Shown here piece by piece: positions 53,719 to 64,000 of a DNA stretch of 64,000 nucleotides (positions are counted from its first letter, which is position 1; the number at the start of each line of letters is the position of its first letter). Where the stretch lies: NCBI RefSeq assembly GCF_023898315.1, contig NC_064619.1:477317376-477381375 (forward strand), in the 5' to 3' direction. The position numbers were made by a program, and so were the translations under genes. Source of the DNA: Schistocerca nitens (Eukaryota; Arthropoda; Insecta; Orthoptera; Acrididae). The notes below the pieces were generated by a model. The model was not told the DNA's origin. It saw nothing but the letters and a program-made list of their open reading frames with translations, and did not search any database.

Positions 53719-56105
53719 CTAGGAAACAGCAGCACACAAAGTGTTGGTAATCCCCGCAACCAGCCATCACGTTGAAGGGAAAAAGGAAGAAAAACATCGG
53801 AGTTCCATTAATATTTTACTCCAATCCAACGTCATTAAAACTACATTAAAAGGCTGGTTCCTCTTCTTTCCCAGGGTTGTTGAGCCAGCTTGCTAAACAT
53901 ACTGGAGGTGATTAGTGCCCCAAAGCCTGGACGGGGAACAATTAGTAACAGTAAGGGAAAAAAAAACATTAACATTTATATTCAGTCCTATCAAGTCCCA
54001 ACATTACTTACCTACACTATAATTCCAAGTGCTGCACCATTTACAGTACCATACTCTTAATTCTGTAAAGATAGAGCTTGTGAAAGGTCTTTTTCGAAAA
54101 ATGGAACTTCTGAGAGAAATTATGAATTTACATTCAAATTAATCAAATACTTGCCTAATAAGCAGATTTAGACAGGTCTGGTAAACTTAGAAGTTATAAC
54201 ACTCTCGAAACCAACTCTCTGTTTTAAAAACAAAACTGCAAAAGAATGTGGGTATTAGAATGTAAAATTGGAAATGCAATTGATTAGAATTATTATTGAA
54301 ACGCTGTCGTAAGGGACCACTTCTATGTTTAATCACTGTGAGGTCATCAATTTAAGAATATAAGAGTCCTGTATCAACCTTGAGCCACTTCTTGTACATA
54401 ATAAAAGGAACTGCAGTAAGGGCCTGCTCCTGGGAGGGGGGGAAAAACACACATTCAAAATCTGAAAGGGAGACTACCTTAACTTTTGTGCTTTCAGAAA
54501 GGTCTACAGCAATTTTCACAATGAAAAGGATTCTCTCAAAAATAAACTGAAAATCTACACTAAATTAAATACGGCCAATATAATAAGTTTTTCTGTTTCT
54601 TGCTCTTTCCAACTAACTCTATAAGTTTCCGGTGAGTAATTAAAATTATGAATACTATGACTGTAAAATAATACTTTTAACACACCCTAATGTGACAGTG
54701 GCTTGAATCTACAAACCCTAAACCATAAGGAAATCCAAGAATATATCTATAAGATGTTACAGTAACAATGTGGATTAATAGAGATGGAAAGATTTAACTG
54801 AAAATTGTAACACTACATGAAATGTAGCAAAAAGCTTCTGAAGCAATATTAACTTCTATTACAAGTACCTTTTCTGTTACATGTACCTTACTGGGGGAAA
54901 AAAAAGGACTGCAGTAGAGATTTAACAGTTGAGACATTGCCTACGATTTAGATACTTCACTCCCGAAGGTGTTTGTTCACTCCAAAACTGTTCCTTTTAG
55001 GACGTAACTGCAGACATCTTAACTTAAACCCTGCTTTTGCTATTACTTCCCTAATTTGACAAAAAACTGGCATGTATTGCACGCTGATTTTCTGCTACAT
55101 AAATTAAACTTCTGGAGGGTATTATAACCACCACATTATGTCAACTTGTAATCAATAATTTTCTTCCTTTGATTAATACAACAATAACCAAGAGCTGTAC
55201 TGGGGAAATTTAGTTTTCAAATATGTTTTACAAAATAATACTTTGATAACAACCCCCAGGTGATTTTTCATTCTTTGGTGCCATGCCAGTAGTAAAAAGG
55301 GGCTAACTATCAGGAGAACAATATGAATGGCAGCACTGAATGCTACTGTCACCTCACTTTTTGACACATGGAGAAACTATTTACTTGCCACATTCAGTGG
55401 GACTACTGGGGTAGACATATAATTGTGAGCCAATTACAGTTCCATTTTTCATAACTTGATACCCCTTTCCAGAAGCACCACATACATTGGCTTCATCAAT
55501 GTTCCTATAAGTAACACAAGAAGAAATCATGGAATACATCCTCTCTCAAGAGGGATTTAACAGGAGGTGTAAAATATGCAACTCGTGTGTAAAATGTCAA
55601 TCAGACCAATGCATCAAAACAAGTATACAGCAGAAGCTAACAAAACCAAGTTCTCAATTATGCCCAAACTAATTTAGTTTCATATGCCACAAGCCTTCTA
55701 GATTTTGCTAAAAAATGTGTGAACTTTTAAAATGGATCTTACGTAAGAATGTCTTCTATAAGATACACCTAACTATATCTCAATTCATTTTTCTTGAATT
55801 AAATATACTGCAGCCAGGTTATGGAACCAATACTAAGTCTCAAGTAAACAAAAATGGCAAACTCAGCACAACATTTAACTTTAATAATTCATGAACTGTT
55901 ATAAAAGTACCTAAGTCTTTAAAGACAGTACATGAGAAATTTTAGGTACAAATCCTACAAATGTTCACAGCTGAAAAGACTATTCCACAAACATCCACAG
56001 ACACATACAATCCATACATGCAAATAATTTGTACCGCTTTCACTGTATGCCAAAATGTGATTACACATTTTAGTGAAACTGGAAGCATTTAAACAAGGCT
56101 TTTAC
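53719..56105. other. RBM39 intron 1, proximal part
   Basis: No exon matching the expected N-terminus was found. Only small open frames (55367-55173) without motifs. Confidence 0.4.
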
Positions 56106-56185
56106 ATCCACTGTTTCCTGGAATCAGTCTTGATCCACCGAAGAATCGCCTCTTGGATAAGAGTCGCATACTCATCTTGGGGACC
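56106..56185 (-). other. Candidate alternative exon in RBM39 intron 1
   Basis: This 80-nt segment follows a strong acceptor-like CTGTCACCCCAG and ends at a donor-like GTAAAAG. One frame reads GPQDEYATLIQEAILRWIKT and stops shortly after, so it could also be a terminal exon of an unrecognised product. Base composition stands out from the flanking intron. Transcript evidence is needed to decide between poison exon, terminal exon and chance. Confidence 0.3.
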
Positions 56186-56659
56186 CTGGGGTGACAGAAG
56201 GGGATAAATTCAGAAACCTTACTATATACAGAAATTCTACAAAACTCATAACTGTTGAACCGAAATTCATTTATGTAGTTATAGGTAATATACCTATATA
56301 AACTCTTTAATTAGTTTACTGCATAGCATATGTAACAAACAAGTGACATGAGCTGCTCTAAAGAGCTTACAGTTTTAAAAGCTTTTCTTGAAATTGCCAC
56401 AAACTAAACAAAACTATGTGTATTAGGTTACTCAAAGAAAAGAGCTTAACACACAAAATGAATTGGAGAAGCAGGCAATATATTAATAATACATTTCAAA
56501 TACAGAGAAATGATACAAACTTAAAGGTAGGGAACTGACTCTTGAGAGATGACCTGTGACATGGGCATTTCTGACCATTTACACACAGTTAGATTCAAAA
56601 GCACAGATAAGAGTTAAATCACGGAAGAGTTGAGATTTACATCTCATGCACAAGGAGGA

Positions 56660-56775
56660 CATTCTCTGATTAGACAAGAATGAAAAAGAAAATCAGTTGT
56701 GGCCTTGTTAAAGGAACCACCCTAACATTCACTTCATGTATTTCAAGGAAAATGAGAACCTAGTCAGAGTGGAAC
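56660..56775 (-). mobile_element. Old SINE fragment (family of 50578-50819)
   Basis: The order TCTCTGATTAGACAAGAATG, GTGGCCTTGTTAAAGGAACC and CATTCACTTCATGTATTTCA parallels the young copy at 50640-50730. It is heavily diverged. Confidence 0.4.
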
Positions 56776-56779
56776 ACCG

Positions 56780-58828
56780 GAAAAAGAAATACGAAAAAAC
56801 ATATGCAGCGAATTCAGTGACAACCCATATCAGATCACTGTTTCTCATGGAACTGGTCTACATAATGTTCCACAATTGCTTTAAAAAGCATTCAAACGTA
56901 AAAATTATTTTGAAACATATCCAATTTTGCTACAGATTTAGGCAAGGTTGTTAAAATTGCTTTCAAATTATTCTTGAAACTTTGTAAGATAGCCCAGTGA
57001 TCAAAGCCAACTTTACACTTTCCAATAATATAACTTGGTTTAACATATCCAGCCACTACCACTAAAACAATAATAAATGGTGCCTGTGTCCATCATCATC
57101 ATGTTTCAATAATTCAAAATGCAACTATTGGTCACTCCTAATTCCCTGTCTATACTGTTATTCAGAACAGGGCTGACTTTCTGCACCCAAACCATAGATT
57201 TGGTACCAACAATTTACAATAATTCTAACAGAACTACACAGTAACCTTTCCTAAGTGAGTACCTAAAGGTAGCTCACTATGGTATTTCTCTGTACACTCA
57301 AAATTAGACCTATGATTCACAAGAGATTACAGAACTTTCATCACAAATGATTATGTTGCTTCAGCTTTACAATTGTATTCTATACAACTACCAATACTGA
57401 AGCAGGTAAGGAACTATAATGGTAACTACTTCAAACTTCTGCAATGTCCAGTTTAGTTTATCAATGCCTAAATTATTATCATGGCAATAAAAATACAAGG
57501 GTCAAAACAATTAGGGGATGTGAATAGCTTACATTCTTTCACAACTGCGTGGCTCCAATGACACTACTGATGAACTTATGAGGGACATTATGCAATCCCT
57601 CAAGAACCACCTTCAGTTCTGCAACAGCCATGGGAAGTGTAGGCTTAATTAAAGTAAGTCTTGTAGGTAAAATCAAAATTTATTCAATAAGATTCAGGAC
57701 CAGGTAGAATGCTGGAACTAATTGAGTCAATTCCTCGACTCTTAGTAGGCCACCAACCAATTGTATGGTGAGCAAGAAGATCAATAAAATGGGGGCGGGG
57801 GTGAACTGGAGGCTTGTGCTGTCTGCAAACTATTACACGAAGCTGTTTCAAAGCAGAAACAACTAACTGGCTGTTGGTGTTCACAGACAATCTGTTCCCG
57901 ATTTTCAAATACATTTCATGGCTCGAAAACAAATTCACAGATGAAAAGAATTACACCTTGGGACACTTAAACGAAATGAGCAATAATTTTAAATTAACAC
58001 CTTAACTAATCATTATTACTATTGACATTTTCATTGTTTTCTAATGTTTCATGACTGTGCAACAATTTTATAATGAACCACTTCAATTTTTTTAATGTAT
58101 AAAAGAGCAACTCCCCCTAAATATACTACACGATACTATTGTCAGGCTGCATCAAGATGGCTCGACTCCCTAACTGTTTGGATCAGTGTGATATTGAAGT
58201 GAATAAATATATTAACTACCACCATATATATGATAAAATCTCAAGAAGTGTGATTAGCCTGCAAATATTATTAAGAACTAGAATGACAAAGTTAACTGTA
58301 TGAAAACACAAAGCTGTTGTTTCACTGTATAAAGATAATTTTACAATTCCTGTGACTTGAGAAATTTGTCTCAAAATACACACTGTATATGAAGGGTCCC
58401 AGTAATAACTGATAGGACGTAGTTCCAGATCATAACTAATGTATACAAATTTACTGGGCAAACTATGCAACCAAGAATATGTTTGTGTAAATCTCATTTT
58501 TTGCCAATAACCTTACATACAATGACCAAACTGATTGTGTTTATCACTGTCATTATTGATCATACTCTGTAATTACAACAGATAATCAGTTTTTTTCTGC
58601 CCACGTAATCAACCATGTCTGTTACATATACTATGCCCCAGTACGGAACTGCCAAAAGCTAACTTTAATCTGACTGAAATTGCATTACTGCACAGGGTTA
58701 ACATATCACCATTATAAGTCAATTTTACTGCCCAAAATGCAAGTGTTTCCATAACTGATAGTCATTCAAAATTAATATTTAATAAAGTATGCAGAAAAAG
58801 CAGATACCTAACTAAATTTTTGTTGTAC
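56780..58828. other. RBM39 intron 1, middle part
   Basis: AT-rich; no gene or repeat family recognised. Confidence 0.4.
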
Positions 58829-58895
58829 CTCTGTGCTTTGGGCCCCTGCCCGGAGCTGAGGCTCGGATCTGAGCCAAGCTGTGACATGTAAGGGT
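58829..58895 (-). other. Candidate alternative exon in RBM39 intron 1
   Basis: This 67-nt GC-rich segment sits in AT-rich intron between an acceptor-like TATCTTGTAG and a donor-like GTACAAC. One frame reads PYMSQLGSDPSLSSGQGPKA, which I do not recognise. Together with the 80-nt candidate at 56106-56185 it totals 147 nt, a multiple of three. Entered from a phase-0 upstream exon, the joined reading reaches a stop early in the second segment. That would suit a poison cassette. It may equally be a chance island. Confidence 0.3.
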
Positions 58896-59261
58896 CTACA
58901 AGATACAGAAATGGAGGAGCCTGTCAGTGACACATTTAGATGGCATTCAATAAAACAAAACAAAGATTCAAGAGAATGGCTAACACTGCATGAGAAACGA
59001 TAATAGGAATATACACAGTCATACCTTCAATACTTTCACAATTAAGTTTAATGAATTTTGAAGTACACAACTAGCATACAATGAAAGCCATTCTCTTATT
59101 CATGACATACAAAATTTAAGAAGCATAAAAAATTGTATTCTAGAATTCCAAGATATTTCAGTCTGACATTTTTTAATTTGTCTTAACTAAACGTACTGAT
59201 GCTTTTCCATAAATATATGACACTGCTAACTTTCTCTTTCAAAACACAGGATGTTACTGAG

Positions 59262-59455
59262 TTCGCACACACAGACAGCGCGGTCTGAGGCACCTTGCCA
59301 CGGTTCGCATGGCTCCCTCTGTTGAGGGTTCAAGTCCTCCCTCGAGCATGCATGTGTGTGTTGTCCTTAGCATAAGTTAGATTAAGTAGTGTGTAAGCCT
59401 AGGGACTGATGAACTCAGCAGTTTGCTCCCATAGGAACTTATCACCACCAACATT
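59262..59455 (+). mobile_element. tRNA-derived SINE (family of 49696-49905)
   Basis: GCGCGGTCTGAGGCACCTTG and GAGGGTTCAAGTCCTCCCTC form the tRNA-like head. They are followed by TGTTGTCCTTAGCATAAGTT, AGTAGTGTGTAAGCC and GGGACTGATGAACTCAGCAG, the inverse of the layout at 49696-49905. Moderately diverged. Confidence 0.7.
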
Positions 59456-59889
59456 TTATACGCACGCACGCACAATCACCGTAACTTCTTAGAGTGCAAA
59501 CAATCCAGCTCTTACATTAGAACTCCAGTCAGCTGAGTACTGAACGAAGTTGGCCAAAAACAATGTAAACCTCAACAGTGACAATTAACTGAATAGAACT
59601 GTATTATATGATTTGTATCAGTACCAATAATGCAAACAGTTACTCCCTACACCAGCACAAAAATAAGGACCATAATCTTTGAATACAAGCTGATACTTCA
59701 CTATATGGTGAGACTACAACCAATTCTTGTTATGTGGTAACTGTGCATCATAAACTTCTTAAAAAAAAGTGATGAATCATGAAGTAACTATCCAAATGGA
59801 ACAGGAATCTTCATATGTGGTATACATGTGCAGAGAAACAAATGATTACAATTCTGGAAAAATTGGAAAATTTCTACACGAAAAAGGTA

Positions 59890-60960
59890 TTGAGCATGTC
59901 CGTTACTTGTTGGTAAACTTCTGACCCGTATACAAGCGGTTATTTAACTTGTCATCGATTGACAAGAGTTGTTGGCTATCCTCCTGAGGGATATCATGCC
60001 AAATTCTTTCCAATTGACACTTTAAATCGTCAAAATCCCAAGACGGTTGGAAGGCCTTGCCTATAATGCTCCAAACATTCTCAACTGAGGAGAGATCCAG
60101 TTACTTTGCTGACCAAGGCAGGGTTTGTAAGCATGAAGACAAGCAGTAGAAACTGTCGCCGTGTGTGGTCGGGCATTATCTTTCTGAAGCGTGAGCCCAG
60201 AATTCTTGCCCTGCAAAGCAACAAAACAATGGATAGAATATTGTTGTCATACCGCTATGCTGTACGGGTGCCACAGATGACAACCACACGTGTTCTACTA
60301 TGGAAAGCAATGGAACTCAAGACCATCACTCCTCACTGTCAGGCCATATGGTAGGCTAAAGTCAGGTTGGTATCCCACTGCCATCCGGAACGTCTCCATA
60401 CACGTCTTCAGTCTGAAATCTTCTTGACTGGAGTAGACTTTTCTTCAGTGGTGAATCCCTCTTTGAACTGAACCCTGATGACCAGCGAAGATGTGTCTGG
60501 AGACGCACCAGACAGTGGTGGGAAATCAGCCTGCCTGTCGTCTGCCATGTGGCCTAACAAAGAGTGAATGTCTGGCACACGATTTCTATTCATAGCAAGA
60601 CCCCTTGGTTGCCATCCACACCACCTTTGCAGCACATCAGTACGCCAATGATATTCTACACCCCGTTTTGTTGTCGCTTATGGTAAGACATCCTGGTACT
60701 GTCTTACATTTCAGAAAGAAAATTCCTGCCCGCATGTGGCGATAGTTTCTACTGCTTGTCTTCACGCTTACCAAACCCTACCTTGGCCAGCAAGGTTACT
60801 GGATCTTTCCCAAATTGGAAACATTTGGAGCATTATGGGCAGGGCCTTCCAAGCATCTTGGGATTTTGACAATATCCATGTCAGTTTGACAGAATTTGGC
60901 ATGATATCTTCCTGAAACTCTTTCTCAAGAATAAATCAAATTTTCCCGACATGGTAATTA
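59890..60960 (-). mobile_element. Tc1-like element with inverted duplication of its transposase 3' half
   Basis: Minus-strand fragments include QWDTNLTLAYH (60380-60345), VVVICGTRTA (60285-60255) and, in the left arm, CQLERIWHDIPQEDSQQLLS then IDDKLNNRLYTGQKFTNK (60020-59915). Together they form the DDE core and C-terminus of a Tc1-type transposase. Bases 60735-60940 repeat the 59965-60165 region in inverted orientation (TTTCTACTGCTTGTCTTCA, TTGGCATGATATC, CTTGGGATTTTGAC). Frames are broken throughout. A matching foldback tail rather than the usual short termini may mark a rearranged copy. Confidence 0.65.
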
Positions 60961-62533
60961 TTTGATTGTCTCTACATGTACACCACACATGCCGATACCT
61001 GATCCTGTTCGGCAATTTCTCCATGGTTTGTCATCTTTTTTTCTGTCTTTGGGTTAGAAAGGTAACCACATCAATATTTCAACAGGCGTTAAATATAATT
61101 AACACAGTTTTGAAGATAAATGGTTTAAAATCAGCAACATTATTACAAGTTACTAGTAAGTAAGCCACATTTTCCATCTTTTGGGTTTTCCTGTATGTTT
61201 TGAGTATATTTGCTTGTATTCTGATGAAGCTTATTGAGAGCATTCTCACACCCTACAAGCATTTCCTCGTTCAGCTCTCTACACATGCAACCAAATAGTT
61301 TGTGTGAATGCCTCGTGAAGAAAATATAAATTCTTTGGTACTTAACAGTCCTCAAATGACAGGAAGTATTGTGCACATTTATTGAAATTGGCTGACACAT
61401 ATGAAGGGGAAAATCTAGAATCTGCATCCAACAGGCATAAGAAACTGTTGTACCACATTTTATCATTAGAGCATATGGCTCTTTAACTGGTAACTATAAC
61501 CCTCAGCAACACCGAAGAGTATACAGAGGAAATAAATCAGGAGAAAAGAGGAAAGCTACAGCATCAAAAATGGCAAATAATCATAGAAGAACAATTGCTT
61601 TTTCACGAGTTCTAGGAATTCATTGTAATTAAGAAGTATCTCTTGCTAACAAATATAAACCACATGCAAGGTTAAAGTGTATTTTAGGAGCAGCTAGTCA
61701 TCAGAGTTTTCACAAATGTCACTGCAGCTGAACACAGAAACAACATGGTTTGAACCAAACATTCAGTAGCATAGCAGTACATTCATAACAATGAACTATA
61801 TTTGAAATCAATTTCAGGACAACTCAATTGAATAATAAAAGATCACCATTTAGCTTTTATATTTAGGTTTATATTACACTGTAAATAATACTGATTATTA
61901 ATGCATCTTTTGCGATATCAATAAAAGTCCTCAACAGGATGCCTTGAATATGAGCACACTACAAAGAAAAAGGTGTCTGGATTGGCTTTTTACAGTGATT
62001 CTGTGGATCAACTACAGGACATACATCGATAAAGTTATTGAGAATCCAAAATCGGGTAGCAACTGTGCTATTGAAAAACCAAAAAGTTACATTTCTTCTC
62101 TTGAAGTTTTATAATAGGTATCTTGCTGTGCGCCCAATTCATCATGAAGTTTTGCATTACCATTGACATGTGTAGTTTGCATTGTTTATCAAAAACCCCA
62201 TTACTTTTGTGACCATAGGAGCCATAGCTAACATTTTTGTGACAATTTCATCTTTTAGGATGATAAGCTGTGAGCAGACTGTGCACACTTCACAAATACA
62301 TTCCCTGAGGAAGTAGAGATTAACAAAATGGAATGTACTGCAGTATATACAATTATCAAGCTGGCTAAACATGTTTGAAACTTTGTGTGCATTTTCGATG
62401 GAATTCTCCTCACACTGGATGACCTCAGGACGGACACCATCTAAGAGTGGGTAAGGCCTAAACAGGAATGTCTGTACGATCTTGTCAACAGCATGTCAAG
62501 GAGGATCAAAGCATGTTAAATGCTTGGGATGGA

Positions 62534-62534
<1 letters not shown>
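60961..62534. other. RBM39 intron 1, distal part
   Basis: No recognised gene. A 107-codon minus-strand frame (61466-61143) lacks known motifs and was not called. Confidence 0.35.
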
Positions 62535-62603
<69 letters not shown>

Positions 62604-62612
62604 CCTCTCCCT
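62535..62612. repeat. (TC)n microsatellite
   Basis: About 32 TC units ending in CCCCTCTCCCTCCCCC. Confidence 0.95.
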
Positions 62613-63927
62613 CCCCCAAGGGAGATTGTGAAATGTAGAGCAGCCAAGGGCTAGATTAGTTTAAAAGGTGACTAGCTGTGCGATGGTAAAGCCAACAAAA
62701 GTGTACACTGTGGTCTGATTTTCAAGCTTTTAATATCTTTGAAGGTGTTTATAAAGAGAACACCCTGCTCAAAACCCCCACATTTCCACAGGATCTCATA
62801 CGTTCACAGTTAAAGCACACACAACTGCACGACAACCTAGTAACCGAAGTGGCCGACAAGTTTTATCATACTTTTCAATACTTACAGTTTTTATTTTATG
62901 GTGTAGTTGTCTATTGTATTACTTTACTAAATATCCACAAGTTTTTTCTTCAACCATCAAGAAAACAATCCTGCAATCACTATTTGCAAGACTTTTCTTG
63001 TCCTGTTGGTCATGTACAATTACGTGTACTGGTGTAATCAGGTTAACAAAATTGCTCCACAATCATTCTTTCTTGCTAGAGGTATGTCCACTACAGGGTT
63101 GAGCGCAATTTTTCTTTCTAGTATCATATTTGTGCATATCACTAAGGCTCTGAAGTTCACTTGTAAATCTAGTCACCGCCAAGTGTGACCATTATTTCTC
63201 AATCTAAATTAATACTATACCATCCAATATTACAGTTTGCCAAGAAGGGAAAGTAAACAACGGTAAAAAGCAAAGTGCTCCAAAGTTGCAAAATGTTGCA
63301 GATCCTGCAAATGTTGAGGAAGATTCACCAAAACTAGCATGATGAACTTACCAACATTGGAAATATTAAGAAATGTACTAGCCACTGACATTTGGCATCT
63401 TCACCTAAAATACGAGTGCAAATCCTCAGCCAGACTTTGCAATCCCTCTATTACACTAATTGAACACACTTTCAAAATGTCGCACACCAATAATAGTGTC
63501 CAGTTTAGAGACGAGGCAGAAAGAATTATTTAACATTTGTGGCAAGAAGGACTTTCACAACAATGTAGTTTCCTTTACCACCTATTACTGTAAGTATCTT
63601 ACTTCTGGTTACCACCTCTCAGAATAATGAGTGGCCCTGTGCTTTAACACAGAGGTCACGGATTTAAAAACATTTCATTTTGCCACACTGGGTATTGAGA
63701 AAATTCCCTAGGCTACTGTATTCGCAGTTTTAATGACTTTATTAGCACAAGCCATAGTACAACACAAGAGATCCTAGATATAGGTGTATGGCAGAAGGCA
63801 TTATGCGCTCTCAGATAATCAGAGCAGACGAGAAATTTCATTGCTTGAAAACTTCACATTAGCTTTTCTGCTCTAAAGATCAGAAAAGAATGCGTTCAGT
63901 AGTTTGACCTCGCGTGAGTGAGTTGCA

Positions 63928-63964
<37 letters not shown>

Positions 63965-64000
63965 TTTCGATGAAGAGCTTTTTGGCTGAAGGTTCTTACT
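62613..64000. other. RBM39 intron 1 or 5' flank, right edge
   Basis: AT-rich with a (GT)n tract at 63929-63960. The missing N-terminal exon of RBM39 was searched for on the minus strand and not seen. Confidence 0.4.

Noticed and set aside
61143-61466. 107-codon minus-strand frame in RBM39 intron 1
   Set aside because: No recognisable motif; length is within chance for AT-rich DNA of this size.

Overview
This is animal genomic DNA, AT-rich and dominated by transposable elements. It contains a spliced nuclear gene with GT/AG introns up to 29 kb, many microsatellites, tRNA-headed SINEs, Penelope-like retroelements and several DNA transposons. The repeat repertoire looks like that of a short-horned grasshopper or locust of the Schistocerca type. 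That species call is an inference from remembered repeat families, not something proved here.

One host gene organises the window. On the minus strand, nine coding exons between 53718 and 3619 encode an RBM39/CAPER splicing factor (RS domain, RRM1, RRM2, UHM-type RRM3). The exons join without a frame break into 519 codons plus a stop. Only the extreme N-terminal exon is missing, and it presumably lies beyond the right edge. Two short GC-richer segments with good splice signals in the first intron (58829-58895, 56106-56185) are candidate alternative or poison exons.

Nearly everything else is mobile DNA lying in or beside this gene. From left to right: a LINE endonuclease end (1-760); last coding exon and 3'UTR (about 3000-3731); an old LINE with an RNase H domain (4760-6760); an inverted-repeat element with hammerhead-like cores (7545-8435); old SINEs; an inverted Penelope-like composite flanked by a 14-bp direct repeat (11485-15120); a decayed DDE-type transposon (15380-17155); a four-unit tRNA-SINE composite with its own target-site duplication (17841-18756); a 22-bp minisatellite (19478-19774); a MITE (22922-23351); an apparently intact 4.3-kb DNA transposon with about 690-bp inverted termini and an intact 848-codon gene (27927-32264); a Penelope-like foldback (35290-36950); a second, decayed relative of the big transposon (36990-42246) with a 1.5-kb TA-inserting element nested in its right terminus (40704-42206); further SINEs; and two Tc1-like remnants (46100-46760, 59890-60960).

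The most notable system is a transposase family present as three divergent members, at 15.4-17.2 kb, 28.9-31.4 kb and 37.8-40.1 kb. Its marks are an N-terminal Cys/His region, a helix-turn-helix-like segment, a D...D...D catalytic region with an SDGxxxxxKN motif and an HGKxxCDxxGG motif, and a C-terminal barrel-like module. The middle copy looks complete, with matching 4-bp direct repeats (AAAT) at both ends. The 4-bp duplication and long termini fit the Sola superfamily as I remember it, but that assignment is inference.
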